The notes under the pieces were generated by a model. The model did no database searches. It saw only the letters and a list, made by a program, of their open reading frames with translations, and was not told the DNA's origin. 56,688 nucleotides of DNA. Origin: an uncultured Lachnotalea sp. GTDB taxonomy: Bacteria; Bacillota; Clostridia; Lachnospirales; Lachnospiraceae. The translations under genes and the position numbers were made by a program. Position 1 is the stretch's first letter, and each line of letters opens with the position of its first letter. Positions 48,096 through 56,688 of the stretch are shown here, piece after piece. The stretch is from positions 1 through 56,688 of the forward strand of contig CAOKOS010000011.1 in assembly GCA_948470255.1 (NCBI GenBank). Direction: 5' to 3'.

Positions 48096-49721
48096 TTAAT
48101 CCTGACAGCCTCCTAAGGCAATGGCTTCCGCCACCCGGATTCCATCTACTGCCGCCGAAGTAATCCCTCCGGCATAGCCTGCGCCTTCCCCACATGGATA
48201 AATCCCTGCAATATTACTTTCCATCCGCTGGTTTCTTTCGATTCGGATCGGGGAAGAAGTACGGCTCTCCACCCCCGAAAGTATGGCATCATAACGGTCA
48301 AATCCAGAGATTTTCTGTCCCCAGAAATCCACGCCTTCTATAATTGCCCTATTCAAAGGATCCGGCAGGATTCCTCTGAGATTGGCATAGCAGTTTTTCC
48401 CCTTGGTATCGGGAAGAACCTCCCCCGGCCCGAGACTCTTTCTGTTTTCTTTAAAATCCCCATAAAGCTGAATGGGTACGGCGCCATTCCCAATGCGCCA
48501 TGCGTTCTGCTCCAGCCTTCTTTGAAACTCCACCCCGGCCAGAGGATTCATATCTGCAGAAAGGCCGTTTTGGAAATCCTCCGGGGAAACTGTGACAACG
48601 ATTGCACTGTTGGAATTTCTGCCATCCCTGGCATGGTTACTCATCCCATTCACCGCCGTCATCCCCTGCTCTGAAGATGCGTTTACCACATACCCTCCGG
48701 GACACATGCAAAAAGAATAGACACCCCTTCCGTCCGAAGCCCGTCCTGTCACTTTATAAGGGGCCGGCGGCAGCAAAGCCCCATACCTTTCCCCATACTG
48801 GGATATCTGGATCATGGACTGGGGATGTTCCATCCGAAGCCCCACTGCAAATGCTTTTGCATGCATGTTTAACTGCCTCTCATGAAGCATCTGAAAGGTA
48901 TCCCTGGCGCTGTGCCCTGTGGCCAGTACTAAAACATCTGCCGGGAGAAGGCAGATTTCCCCTCCGGATTTTATATCCTGTATGTATACGCCGCAAACCG
49001 CCCCACCGGTAATTTCCAGGTCAACGGCCTTTGTGTGGAAACGGAACTCTCCGCCCATGGATTCTATTTTCTGCCTCATATTTTTCAGCACCTGTTTTAA
49101 AACATCTGTTCCAATATGGGGTTTGCTGTCATAAAGGATTTCACTTCCCGCGCCCATGGCCACAAAAAGCTCCAGAACTTTCTTTCCACGGAGAAAAGGG
49201 TCTTTTATGAGAGTATTCAGTTTTCCGTCTGAAAAAGTCCCGGCTCCCCCTTCCCCAAACTGTACATTACATTCAGGGTTTAAAACCCCTGTTTTCCAAA
49301 ACTGCTCCACTGCCTCTTCCCGCTCTTCCACCGGACCGCCCCGTTCTAAAAAGACCGGGCCATATCCTGCCTGAGAAAGCATGTAACCACAAAAAAGCCC
49401 GGCAGGGCCTGTACCTACAATAATAGGACGGCGCCGCATGATCCGCCTGGCATTTTTCGGAAACTGATACTCAGATTCCGTAACCCGTCGTATTTCCGGC
49501 GCTTTCCCATGTCTGAAAAGAACCTCTTCCTGTTTTTTTGTCTTGACATCCACCTGATAGACAAAAACGGGGGCCTCCTTTTTTCTGGCATCAATAGATT
49601 TCTTTGTAATCTGCCAGCTCTCAATATCTTTTTCTGAAATCTTAAGCTTTTTACAGATTTTGGAAAGAAGAAGGCCCTCCCCCTCTTCCGGCCGAAGCTT
49701 GATCTGTGTTATACGTATCAT
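48096..49721 (-). CDS. Uncharacterised FAD-dependent dehydrogenase (COG2509 type)
   Basis: A 541-residue flavoprotein. A small N-terminal domain (about 1-85) precedes the dinucleotide-binding IIVGTGPAGLFCGYMLSQAG. The family segments NVQFGEGGAGTFSDGKLNT and YSFCMCPGGYVVNASSE and a C-terminal EGAGYAGGITSAAVDGIRVA complete the FAD fold. Start MIRITQIKL chosen for AGGGGAG upstream and the 4-nt overlap with the upstream flavoprotein stop; the longer open frame is unsupported. The reaction is unknown. Two unrelated flavoproteins in tandem is a common Clostridia pairing. Confidence 0.85.
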   Translation of the reverse strand: MIRITQIKLRPEEGEGLLLSKICKKLKISEKDIESWQITKKSIDARKKEAPVFVYQVDVKTKKQEEVLFRHGKAPEIRRVTESEYQFPKNARRIMRRRPIIVGTGPAGLFCGYMLSQAGYGPVFLERGGPVEEREEAVEQFWKTGVLNPECNVQFGEGGAGTFSDGKLNTLIKDPFLRGKKVLELFVAMGAGSEILYDSKPHIGTDVLKQVLKNMRQKIESMGGEFRFHTKAVDLEITGGAVCGVYIQDIKSGGEICLLPADVLVLATGHSARDTFQMLHERQLNMHAKAFAVGLRMEHPQSMIQISQYGERYGALLPPAPYKVTGRASDGRGVYSFCMCPGGYVVNASSEQGMTAVNGMSNHARDGRNSNSAIVVTVSPEDFQNGLSADMNPLAGVEFQRRLEQNAWRIGNGAVPIQLYGDFKENRKSLGPGEVLPDTKGKNCYANLRGILPDPLNRAIIEGVDFWGQKISGFDRYDAILSGVESRTSSPIRIERNQRMESNIAGIYPCGEGAGYAGGITSAAVDGIRVAEAIALGGCQD

Positions 49722-50938
49722 AATCTCCCCTGCTTTCCGGCCAGAAAGCCGCTGGCCCATGCCCACTGCAAATTGTATCCGCCGCAGTTTCCATCCACAT
49801 CCAGAATCTCTCCGGCAAAATAAAGCCCCGGAAAAAGCCTGGACTCCATGGTTTCCGGCCATACGTCGTCTGTATTGATTCCTCCCGCAGTCACCTGCGC
49901 CCTGGAAAAGTCATTGACTGCCGTGATATTCAGGGGAAAACTGCAGATTAGTTCCGACAACTGCTGTTTTTTCCGTTTTTCAAGACGTTTTGACGGAATA
50001 TGTACGGGAAGGCCAGTTTTTTTCAAAAAGACAGCCGACAGCTTTTCCGGGAAAAGGCCGCAAAGGTTTTGGAAACAATCCCCCTCCCTGTCAAGGGCCT
50101 GAGCCAGTATCTCCTTTGCCTCCCTTTTTTCATATTCCGAAAAAAAATTCACCTGGGCCTGAACCATTTTCCCTTCTGCCAAGGCCCTGGAAGCATATCG
50201 GCTCACCTGAAAGGCAGGAATCCCGGAAATTCCGTAATCTGTAATTTGCAGTTCTCCCGTATCTTCTCCCGCCATTTTTTTTTCTTTTTCCCCTATATAT
50301 AAGGTTATAGTCCCGTCCGCCCTGACACCGGCGGCCTTTTTCAAAGGATTGGGAGAAGCCAAAAGGCCTGTAAGGGCCGGAACCGGCAGGATCATCCGAT
50401 GGCCCAGGGAACAGGCCAGGCCATACCCGCTCCCATCAGAACCGGTGGCCGGAGCCGCTTTTCCTCCACAGGCCAGCACTACTGCATCCGCGGCAAAGGA
50501 ATTATCCCTTGCCTTAACCAGAAAACGTCCGTTTTCTGCCTTTATTTCTTCCACCACGCAGTTTGTCCGAATATCTACCTCCAGCCTGGAAAGCTCCGAA
50601 AGGAGCGCTTCCCTCACTGCTGAAGCCTGAAAAGAACGGGGATATAAATATCCGTCCCTGTCTTTAAAAAATAATCCCAGCCCTCTAAAAAACTGCAATG
50701 TTTTCCCATATCCAAACCGTTTCAGCGCTGGAAACGGAAAGCTTTCATTTTCCGAATGGTAACAGGACGGCTCTTGTATCCGGTTTGTCAGATTGCAACG
50801 GCCATTTCCGGTGGAAAGGAGTTTCTTTCCAAGAACATCCGTATGTTCTAAAAGCGCCACCTGATCGCCTTCTCTGGCGGCAAATACAGCCGCCGTCATT
50901 CCAGAAGCGCCGCCGCCAATCACAACCGTCTGTCTCAT
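49718..50938 (-). CDS. YhiN/HI0933 family flavoprotein
   Basis: A 406-residue NAD(P)/FAD-dependent oxidoreductase of the YhiN (HI0933) family. N-terminal VIGGGASGMTAAVFAAREG binds FAD. KKLLSTGNGRCNLTN is the family hallmark, followed by AQVTAGGI and a C-terminal LYFAGEILDVDGNCGGYNLQ. Physiological substrate unknown. Start MRQTVVIGGG follows AAGGAGGGG; an in-frame extension upstream was rejected. It overlaps the downstream flavoprotein gene by 4 nt. Confidence 0.9.
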   Translation of the reverse strand: MRQTVVIGGGASGMTAAVFAAREGDQVALLEHTDVLGKKLLSTGNGRCNLTNRIQEPSCYHSENESFPFPALKRFGYGKTLQFFRGLGLFFKDRDGYLYPRSFQASAVREALLSELSRLEVDIRTNCVVEEIKAENGRFLVKARDNSFAADAVVLACGGKAAPATGSDGSGYGLACSLGHRMILPVPALTGLLASPNPLKKAAGVRADGTITLYIGEKEKKMAGEDTGELQITDYGISGIPAFQVSRYASRALAEGKMVQAQVNFFSEYEKREAKEILAQALDREGDCFQNLCGLFPEKLSAVFLKKTGLPVHIPSKRLEKRKKQQLSELICSFPLNITAVNDFSRAQVTAGGINTDDVWPETMESRLFPGLYFAGEILDVDGNCGGYNLQWAWASGFLAGKQGRL

Positions 50939-51033
50939 GAAACCCCTCCTTTTTGCAGTTACCGTTTCAGATATGTGTTTATTATAATTCGGCCTTTTCA
51001 TTTGGGCAACTGATTTTATATTTTATCTCGGTT

Positions 51034-51660
51034 TCAGCTGGTGATGGATTCCAGATAATCATACAGCTCCGCCACATCTTTCACATAGTACCCTTTTTTC
51101 AAGACTTCTACTTCACTATCAGGCAGCTCTTCTTCTGTCAGATACGTTTCCATATAAACATCACTTCTGTCGCTATAGTAAATTTTAAGGTATCCTTCTT
51201 CAATGGCCAGGAGAAAACGGTAATGATCAGGATTAACGGATTCCCTGGTCCGTATCACAAGGCGGGAAGAAGAAAAAGAAACGAGACTTTTTCCATTTCC
51301 CTCAGTTTTCAAATATTCAATCAACCCCTCCCTGGTAAGTCCCATATATTCTTCCGGTATGGGGAGGATGGTTTCCGTCAGAAGCCCATCAGTCTCATTA
51401 TAGTTCTGGGAAATATACAGCATATCGTCATTGACGGAAAGTACATTTTGATTTTCAGCAGCTACCACACTTTCTTCTGTTTTACTTTCTGCGCTGCTTT
51501 CTGTCTCTTCCTGTTCTTCGGAAGTTCCCCTGGCCTGCTGTCTGGAAAGCTCCAGTTCTTTTTTCAACTCCAGATTCCGATAGCTGAAATAATAAACTGT
51601 GGAAAACAAGAAAAAAAATAGGCAAAATCCAGATACGCATATCCACATTGTCTTTTTCAT
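51034..51660 (-). CDS. Membrane-anchored protein with BofC-like C-terminal domain
   Basis: A 208-residue protein with one N-terminal transmembrane helix (about 5-25), a Glu/Ser-rich linker (about 38-70) and two small folded parts. The last 65 residues (about 140-205: RFLLAIEEGYLKIYYSD, then EELPDSEVEVLKKGYYVKD) resemble the C-terminal domain of BofC. BofC controls SpoIVB signalling during sporulation in Bacillus. The match is by pattern only. Start MKKTM chosen over an upstream in-frame Met. It lies after a SpoVB-like flippase gene and before two flavoproteins, with YqfC/YqfD sporulation genes nearby. Confidence 0.6.
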   Translation of the reverse strand: MKKTMWICVSGFCLFFFLFSTVYYFSYRNLELKKELELSRQQARGTSEEQEETESSAESKTEESVVAAENQNVLSVNDDMLYISQNYNETDGLLTETILPIPEEYMGLTREGLIEYLKTEGNGKSLVSFSSSRLVIRTRESVNPDHYRFLLAIEEGYLKIYYSDRSDVYMETYLTEEELPDSEVEVLKKGYYVKDVAELYDYLESITS

Positions 51661-51696
51661 AACAGTCACTCCATTCACTCAGATTTCATTAAAATA

Positions 51697-51726
51697 GGGA
51701 AAGAGAATCATATACTCCTCTTTCCC
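51697..51726 (-). terminator. Hairpin after the SpoVB/MurJ-like gene
   Basis: GGGAAAGAG (51697-51705) pairs with CTCTTTCCC (51718-51726) around a 12-nt loop; on the minus strand it is followed by TATTTTAAT. It separates the flippase gene from the BofC-like gene. Confidence 0.6.
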
Positions 51727-51798
51727 AGTATTGGCTGTTATGAAAAAAAGTATACCTGGTAAAATGCCTGACGGCAGTATGGGTTCCCCGGGGGGGAA

Positions 51799-53460
51799 CT
51801 ACAATAAGTGCAGCTTTTTAGCAACTCTCGCTATTTTCCCTCCCATAGGCATACTGCAAAGCTCCTTTTCGCTGACACACCGAAACAGGAGAAGCAGTAT
51901 AAAATATACCATCACTGCCACAACCATCGCTGTAATACATGCCACGGAATTTCTCTCTGTAAACGTATTTAAAAGGTAATATACCAGGTAAGCCAGCCCC
52001 CCCATAATGGCTGAGGCCAAAAAAGGCAGCACAAAGGTTTTTTTCAGTTCCTGGCGGTAATGAAGATATTTTGCAATGGATATGCCGTTAAAAACACACA
52101 TGGACAGTCCAAAAAGCACATTGGCAAGGACTACGCCGTAAATCCCCATATGGCAGCCATACAAAAGGACAGCCAGGATCCCCACATGAAGCGCCAAGGA
52201 AATAATGGCATTACACACCGGTGTTTTCATCCGGTTAATCCCCTGTAAAATACCGTTTGTCACTGTGGACAGTGAGAAAAACACGATTGCCAGGGAACCT
52301 AAAAATAACATATCTCCACCCAGCTGAGTATCCTGCCTGAAAAGCAGGTTGACAATGGGATATCCCAAAACGGTTAACCCTACTGTGGCTGGAAGGGCCA
52401 CAAGCATGGAAAAACGGATGGTCAGATTGACTTTTCTCAAAATTTCCCCTCTGCGGCCCTCCATCACTGTCCTGGTGAGAGCCGGGAGCATGGAGGAAGC
52501 CAGGGCATTGGAAATGGCGATTGGCACGTTGACCAGCAGATAATACTGGCCGGAATAAACTCCCCAGTTTGCCATATAGTAGGCCGACTCCCCTGTAGAC
52601 TTCATGTAAAACCCATAAATGCTGTTATCCAGAAGATTGCTGACATTGTAAACCGTTCCACTGATGATGACAGGAACAATCGTTGCCACCAGAACCCTGG
52701 CAATATTGCCGTAGGATTCCAGCATCACCGTATTATCCCGCTGCATCTGGCGCTTCAGCACTCTTCGGAACATCAGAAATACCAGAATACAGAACAGCAG
52801 GGCAATGACAGCCCCTGCAGCCGTACCGAGAGTCCCGCCGGCAGCCCCATAAGCATTTGCATAGATTCCGGTCCCTTTGTCAATATCTAAATCCGCTCCC
52901 ATGTCAAACAGAATAAACGCGGCGGCAATACTGACGCCCGCGTTGACGATCTGTTCCAGGACCTGGGAGAAGGCCGTCGGCATCATGGTGCCAAGTCCCT
53001 GGAAATATCCCCGCAGAGTACCGAGAAAGGCCATGACAAAAATCGTCGGGGCCAATACTTCGATGGCATAGGCCGCCCCTGGCTCATTTAAAACCGTCGT
53101 TGCAAAAAAATCCGCGCAAAAAAATGTGATCAGGCCGGCAGCCCCTCCCGATATCAGAGAAAAAATCAGGGAGCTTTTAAAAATCCGGTAAGCATTTTTA
53201 TGCTGGCCCAGCGCCACTCTGGCCGATACCATCTTGGAAACGGCCAGTGGAAGGCTGTAAGACGATAACAGCAACATAATGTTATAAATATAATATGCTG
53301 ATGAATAAATCCCCATGGCAGCGCTGCCGATTTTATTCTGCATGGGGATGCGGTACACCATACCGATAATCCGCACCAGAATCCCCGCCGCTGCCAGAAT
53401 AGATCCCTGTACCAGGAAATTATTGGATTTTTTCTTTCTTTTTCTCGGTTGTTGACTCAT
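51799..53460 (-). CDS. SpoVB/MurJ-like polysaccharide or lipid II flippase (MOP superfamily)
   Basis: A 553-residue membrane protein with about 14 transmembrane helices. The N-terminus is basic (RKRKKKSNN) and followed by FLVQGSILAAAGILVRIIGMVYRIP, split over the first helix, with YNIMLLLSSYSLPLAVSKMV typical of SpoVB-type members. The family exports lipid-linked wall precursors or polysaccharide units; some are needed for spore cortex. Whether this is the main MurJ-like lipid II flippase or a sporulation-specific one cannot be decided. It follows ybeY by 14 nt. Confidence 0.85.
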   Translation of the reverse strand: MSQQPRKRKKKSNNFLVQGSILAAAGILVRIIGMVYRIPMQNKIGSAAMGIYSSAYYIYNIMLLLSSYSLPLAVSKMVSARVALGQHKNAYRIFKSSLIFSLISGGAAGLITFFCADFFATTVLNEPGAAYAIEVLAPTIFVMAFLGTLRGYFQGLGTMMPTAFSQVLEQIVNAGVSIAAAFILFDMGADLDIDKGTGIYANAYGAAGGTLGTAAGAVIALLFCILVFLMFRRVLKRQMQRDNTVMLESYGNIARVLVATIVPVIISGTVYNVSNLLDNSIYGFYMKSTGESAYYMANWGVYSGQYYLLVNVPIAISNALASSMLPALTRTVMEGRRGEILRKVNLTIRFSMLVALPATVGLTVLGYPIVNLLFRQDTQLGGDMLFLGSLAIVFFSLSTVTNGILQGINRMKTPVCNAIISLALHVGILAVLLYGCHMGIYGVVLANVLFGLSMCVFNGISIAKYLHYRQELKKTFVLPFLASAIMGGLAYLVYYLLNTFTERNSVACITAMVVAVMVYFILLLLFRCVSEKELCSMPMGGKIARVAKKLHLL

Positions 53461-53474
53461 AAATTTTTTTCACC

Positions 53475-53978
53475 TTATTCCCTTGGAATGGCCAGGGCTT
53501 CCATCAAAAGCCTCTGCCTCTCTTCCATCAAAATCCTCTCCTTCTCCTCCATATGGTCATACCCCATAAGGTGAAGCATACTGTGGGCAGTCAGAAACGC
53601 CAGCTCCCGTTTCAGAGAATGGCCATAGGCTTTTGCCTGCTCTTTGAGCTTTTCCACCGATAAAATAATATCCCCCAAAAGAAGTTCTCCCGTTTCGGGG
53701 TTAAAGCAGTCAAAGGCAGCCTCCTCTTCCAGAAATTCAAAATCCGCCGGATTCGGATATTGTGCCATGGGAAAAGAAAGGACATCTGTACTGCTGTCGA
53801 TTCCCCTGAATTCCCTGTTTATCCTTCTGATCTCTTCTTCTGAGGTCAAAGTAACGCTTACTTCCGCCTCATAAGGACAGCCCTCACACTCAAGGGCTGT
53901 TTCCACAACTGTTCGGATGATTTCTTCATAAGGAACAGAAAGAAGCTCTTTTGCTTCATAAGAAATCTCACAAGTCAT
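53475..53978 (-). CDS. ybeY: Endoribonuclease YbeY (rRNA maturation)
   Basis: A 167-residue zinc metalloprotein. The metal site HSMLHLMGYDH (HxxxHxxGxDH, about 135-145) and STDVLSFPM are family signatures. It acts in 16S rRNA 3' processing and ribosome quality control. Start MTCEISYE chosen for GGGAGAG upstream, 1 nt past the phoH stop; the longer frame overlaps phoH. The Firmicutes order phoH-yqfF-ybeY is seen here without the HD-domain yqfF gene. Confidence 0.95.
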   Translation of the reverse strand: MTCEISYEAKELLSVPYEEIIRTVVETALECEGCPYEAEVSVTLTSEEEIRRINREFRGIDSSTDVLSFPMAQYPNPADFEFLEEEAAFDCFNPETGELLLGDIILSVEKLKEQAKAYGHSLKRELAFLTAHSMLHLMGYDHMEEKERILMEERQRLLMEALAIPRE

Positions 53979-53979
53979 A

Positions 53980-54990
53980 CTATCTCTCCCACTGTCTGTT
54001 TCCGCCCGTTCGCTTTCCCCTTTCCCCGGAACGGTTTTTGCTTTCGTAAACTTCATAAGCCTGTACAATTTTCTGAACCAGGGGATGTCTCACAATATCT
54101 TTGCTGGAAAGCCGGATAAAAGCAATATCTTCAATATTTTTAAGAACCTTCACCGCCACGTCAAGGCCGGAAGGCCCGTTTCCAGCCAAATCCCTCTGGC
54201 TTAAATCCCCTGTAATGATCACTTTGGAGCCGAAACCGATCCTGGTCAGAAACATCTTCATCTGGGCCGGAGTGGTGTTTTGCGCCTCATCCAGAATAAT
54301 ATAGGCGTTGTCCAACGTGCGGCCGCGCATATAGGCCAAAGGGGCGACTTCAATCAGTCCCTTTTCCGCATTGTGAAGGTAGCTGTCCGCCCCCATGATC
54401 TCATAAAGGGCATCATAAAGCGGCCGAAGATAAGGATCTATTTTGCTTTGCAGGTCCCCCGGCAGAAACCCCAGCTTCTCTCCGGCCTCAATGGCCGGCC
54501 TTGTCAGGATAATCCGGCCAACCTCATTATTTTTAAACGCCTGTGTAGCCATAGCCATAGCCAGATAAGTTTTTCCTGTCCCGGCAGGCCCCAGGCCAAA
54601 CACTATCATCTTTTCCCGTATGGCATCCACGTATTCTTTCTGCCCAATGGTCTTTGGCTTCACCGGTTTTCCGGAAATGGTCCTGCAAATGACATCCTGG
54701 TCAATTTCCAGTATTTTGTCATCTTTTTCTTCAAATACAAGGGAAAGGGCATAATCCACGTTTTGTTCTGCAATCGTATTCCCTCGTTTGGAAAGCTCAA
54801 TGAGGTTCTGAAACACGCTCACGGCCCTTCTGGCCATGGATTCCGGGCCGATGACTTTAATCAGGCCGTCTCTGGATATCATCGTCACCTTCAGGGTTTT
54901 TTCAATTTTCTTTAAAAAGGCATCAAACTGGCCGCAAACATTCCTTTCATGCTCTGCTGGAATATCAATCATCGTTTCCACAATTCCCAT
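53980..54990 (-). CDS. PhoH-like ATPase
   Basis: A 336-residue cytoplasmic ATPase of the PhoH (PhoL) family. An N-terminal KH-like region precedes the P-loop GLGPAGTGKTYLAMA (about 133-147), with Walker B AYIILDEAQNTTP and a TGDLSQRD sensor. In many bacteria it is paired with YbeY and connected with RNA metabolism. The C-terminus is basic (NRSGERGKRTGG). AGGAGG lies 13 nt before the ATG, a longer spacing than usual. Between yqfD and ybeY. Confidence 0.93.
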   Translation of the reverse strand: MGIVETMIDIPAEHERNVCGQFDAFLKKIEKTLKVTMISRDGLIKVIGPESMARRAVSVFQNLIELSKRGNTIAEQNVDYALSLVFEEKDDKILEIDQDVICRTISGKPVKPKTIGQKEYVDAIREKMIVFGLGPAGTGKTYLAMAMATQAFKNNEVGRIILTRPAIEAGEKLGFLPGDLQSKIDPYLRPLYDALYEIMGADSYLHNAEKGLIEVAPLAYMRGRTLDNAYIILDEAQNTTPAQMKMFLTRIGFGSKVIITGDLSQRDLAGNGPSGLDVAVKVLKNIEDIAFIRLSSKDIVRHPLVQKIVQAYEVYESKNRSGERGKRTGGNRQWER

Positions 54991-55071
54991 ACCTTTTTGC
55001 TGCCTCCTTCTATTTACTCTTTCTTATTTTAACATTTTTTCCAGCAAATAGAACCCCTTTTCACAAAAAAG

Positions 55072-56274
55072 TTATGATTCTCCTGACATTCCGATGGACT
55101 CTTCCGCATAAACAGTACCTGTCACCCTGCAGGAATCTATCCCCACCGTCACATGAAAAGACGAATCCGTAATCTTTGCCCCTGAGTCCAAAAGCTCCGT
55201 ACAGTAGGCCTGAAAGCGCCTCTCGGCTTCTGCTTTCGCCTCTTCTTCCGTCAGAACCTTCACCGCATCCCGATATTCCCTGACAGTCACACCTCCCCAC
55301 CCCAAAGGAAGATAAAAGTTTTCCCACAAATGAAGGATTTCATAAGAATCAACTTCGTCACTCTGTTGATAATGGTTTTTCCCTCCCGGCAAAAACAGGC
55401 GGTGTCCAAAAATCCAGAGATAATTCCGTTCCTTTTCCTCCCCTGTATAATATTTTTTCTTCTCAGCCAGAGGAAATTCTTCCTGATAATGATAAACTGT
55501 GGCGGCAAAAACATCTCCGTCAGCCTGCACTTCTTCTGTTTTCAAAAGAGTTCCACTTTCATCAAAAATTTCCAAACTTCCAGAAATCAACGTCTGTCCC
55601 GGTTCCACCACATCCCCGGAATGGACAAGTGGAGTCCCCGACCGCGTAATAATAGAAATGATAGTTCCGCTTTTTGCGGCCGTCACATCATGCCCTTGTA
55701 CTTCCATGTCCGAAGATCCATTTAAATCAATCAATGGATTTTCTTTGATTCGGATAATCAGGCGGTTCCCGGATATTTCGGCTGATACCCAGGTGATATC
55801 TTCATAATAATTTCGGATTTCCTTTTCAATATCTTCGCACAAAATCCCCGATTTCGCCATGCCATGGACATACCCCTTTTCTTCTAAGAATTTAAGAAGA
55901 GTGCTGTCCGTATATTTTGTGTTTCCTTCCACATGGATATCCCATATAAACAAAGAGGAAGCGTATAAAAGCCCCAGGCAGCACAAGATTCCCACATAAA
56001 AAGCAATCCTCCTCCGACTTCTTCTGAGAAAAAAAGGGAGTCCCTGCTTTTCCCTAATGCGGAGTTTTACCCTGGCTTTCCTGGCCAGCCTTCCTGCACG
56101 GAAAAATTCTTCCGCTTTCATGAAAAAATAGATGCCGTCTGTTTTCTTTTCTACAGCTTCCAGCAAAATCCCATGGAAGCTGCATAAATTAAAAAAACGT
56201 TCAGGGTTCTCACCGGATACCCTGACCGTCAGCCTCCCCTTCCACCTGTTTTTTCTATTCATAAATGATTTCAC
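55072..56274 (-). CDS. yqfD: Sporulation protein YqfD
   Basis: A 400-residue protein of the YqfD family, required in Bacillus for late sporulation. A soluble N-terminal part (about 1-85, ending in basic LRRSRRR) precedes one transmembrane helix (about 88-108). Then come the extracytoplasmic SLFIWDIHVEGNTKYTDSTL segment and a Glu-rich C-terminal half (LTEEEAKAEAERRF). The start is GTG preceded by AGGGG and overlaps the yqfC end by 20 nt; an in-frame ATG four codons later is possible. Its presence indicates a spore-forming ancestor. Confidence 0.92.
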   Translation of the reverse strand: MKSFMNRKNRWKGRLTVRVSGENPERFFNLCSFHGILLEAVEKKTDGIYFFMKAEEFFRAGRLARKARVKLRIREKQGLPFFLRRSRRRIAFYVGILCCLGLLYASSLFIWDIHVEGNTKYTDSTLLKFLEEKGYVHGMAKSGILCEDIEKEIRNYYEDITWVSAEISGNRLIIRIKENPLIDLNGSSDMEVQGHDVTAAKSGTIISIITRSGTPLVHSGDVVEPGQTLISGSLEIFDESGTLLKTEEVQADGDVFAATVYHYQEEFPLAEKKKYYTGEEKERNYLWIFGHRLFLPGGKNHYQQSDEVDSYEILHLWENFYLPLGWGGVTVREYRDAVKVLTEEEAKAEAERRFQAYCTELLDSGAKITDSSFHVTVGIDSCRVTGTVYAEESIGMSGES

Positions 56275-56518
56275 GGATTCTACCCCTGACTTTCATAGCA
56301 TCTCTTCCAAAATAGGAAATAACCATATGTTCCCCAATAATATGGATACGGCACATACCGCTTAAAATACGGATGCATTCCGGCGTATATTCCAAAATTC
56401 CCCGGTGGTTTTCCACCGTCATCTCCATACACCCCACAGCAGTGATTACGGCAGCGCCTAAACATACATCCCGCGGCAGTTCCAGAGCCTGCACCAGACT
56501 GTCAAGTCTTTTTTTCAT
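56255..56518 (-). CDS. yqfC: Sporulation protein YqfC (YabP family)
   Basis: An 87-residue beta-rich protein of the YabP/YqfC family (LGAAVITAVGCMEMTVENHRG, then GIL...; and ILSGMCRIHIIGEHMVISYF, each a family block). In Bacillus yqfC lies immediately before yqfD and is expressed in the mother cell under SigE; the same arrangement is present here. AGAGAGGTG precedes the start. It overlaps yqfD and follows rpsU across a terminator. Confidence 0.9.
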   Translation of the reverse strand: MKKRLDSLVQALELPRDVCLGAAVITAVGCMEMTVENHRGILEYTPECIRILSGMCRIHIIGEHMVISYFGRDAMKVRGRIREIIYE

Positions 56519-56563
56519 AGGCCCACCTCTCTCTTTTTACAATTCAGTCTATGAGAATAGGAC

Positions 56564-56600
56564 AAAAAAAAGAACTGTTGACAAACAACAGCTCTTTTTT
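56564..56600 (-). terminator. Terminator after rpsU
   Basis: On the minus strand GAGCTGTTG, a 6-nt loop and CAACAGTTC form a 9-bp stem with one G-U, followed by TTTTTTTT. It starts about 10 nt past the rpsU stop and separates rpsU from yqfC. Confidence 0.9.
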
Positions 56601-56609
56601 GGCGCACAA

Positions 56610-56688
56610 TTAATTGTATTTACGTTTTCTTGCGGCTTCAGACTTTTTCTTGCGTCTCACGCTGGGCTTTTCGTAATGCTCTCTCTTA
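56610..56688 (-). CDS. rpsU: 30S ribosomal protein S21, C-terminal part (partial)
   Basis: The last 25 codons and the stop are in the window; the gene continues past the right edge. The translated tail REHYEKPSVRRKKSEAARK(R)KYN, read in minus frame from the edge, is the basic C-terminus of ribosomal protein S21. The rpsU-yqfC order agrees with Firmicutes genomes (yqeY and yqfA/B are absent between them). It is not extended here beyond 56688, so the start cannot be seen. Confidence 0.93.
   Translation of the reverse strand, partial: KREHYEKPSVRRKKKSEAARKRKYN

Overview
This window looks like a stretch of chromosome from a spore-forming, low-to-mid GC Gram-positive of the Clostridia, most likely Lachnospiraceae and perhaps Blautia-like. 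The genus is inferred from gene content: an fhs-fchA-folD one-carbon cluster of the acetogen type, rpsU-yqfC-yqfD-phoH-ybeY order, a MinCDE/MreCD/PBP2/RodA block, a glmS ribozyme, ChW repeats, and a divergent lexA/yneA pair. Nothing here looks like a prophage, plasmid, CRISPR array or intact insertion sequence. The window is mostly conserved core genome with a few accessory genes.

Layout. 1-1740 (+): the 3' end of a probable formate-tetrahydrofolate ligase, then fchA and folD. 1740-2060: a strong terminator and two degenerate copies of a palindromic repeat. 2061-4350 (-): a MATE exporter and a YdcZ-type transporter. 4548-9333 (+): deoD, cardiolipin synthase and a family 2 glycoside hydrolase with an unusual tail. 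9447-10502 (-): a PTS-like membrane permease. 10766-11897: lexA (-) and a YneA-like division inhibitor (+), divergent around five LexA-box-like sites. 12032-13660 (+): a secreted ChW-repeat L,D-transpeptidase-like protein. 13718-15514 (-): a tyrosine recombinase and a TtcA-family enzyme. 15515-17811 (+): a promoter, a glmS ribozyme and glmS. From 17903 to the end almost everything is on the minus strand.

The minus-strand block, read in its transcription direction from the right edge, runs: rpsU (end only); yqfC, yqfD, phoH, ybeY, a SpoVB/MurJ-like flippase and a BofC-like protein; two flavoproteins; proB, a patatin, a DUF896 protein, a 5-formyl-THF cyclo-ligase/ProA fusion, miaB and a C39-like peptidase; mutS, mutL, miaA, a methionine gamma-lyase-like protein, DUF4321 and radC; mreC, mreD, PBP2, minC, minD, minE, rodA, mgsA and dacA; a small P-loop protein; an HlyD-like protein; sepF, ylmH, aroB, lspA and an RluD-type synthase; and a cytidylate-kinase-like protein. 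One plus-strand gene (DUF378) interrupts the block.

How the genes work together. The wall and division genes (mreC, mreD, PBP2, rodA, minC, minD, minE, sepF, dacA, the flippase, the YneA-like inhibitor and glmS) cover precursor supply, flipping, elongation and septum placement. Two folate modules sit at opposite ends: fhs/fchA/folD on the left and the 5-formyl-THF cyclo-ligase fused to ProA on the right. The FolD here has lost two residues needed for cyclohydrolase activity, which would make the neighbouring FchA the working cyclohydrolase. The points most worth a second look are that FolD variant, the GH2 enzyme carrying an IGGADGPT motif, the cyclo-ligase/ProA fusion with its internal ribosome-binding site, and the LexA-box cluster.
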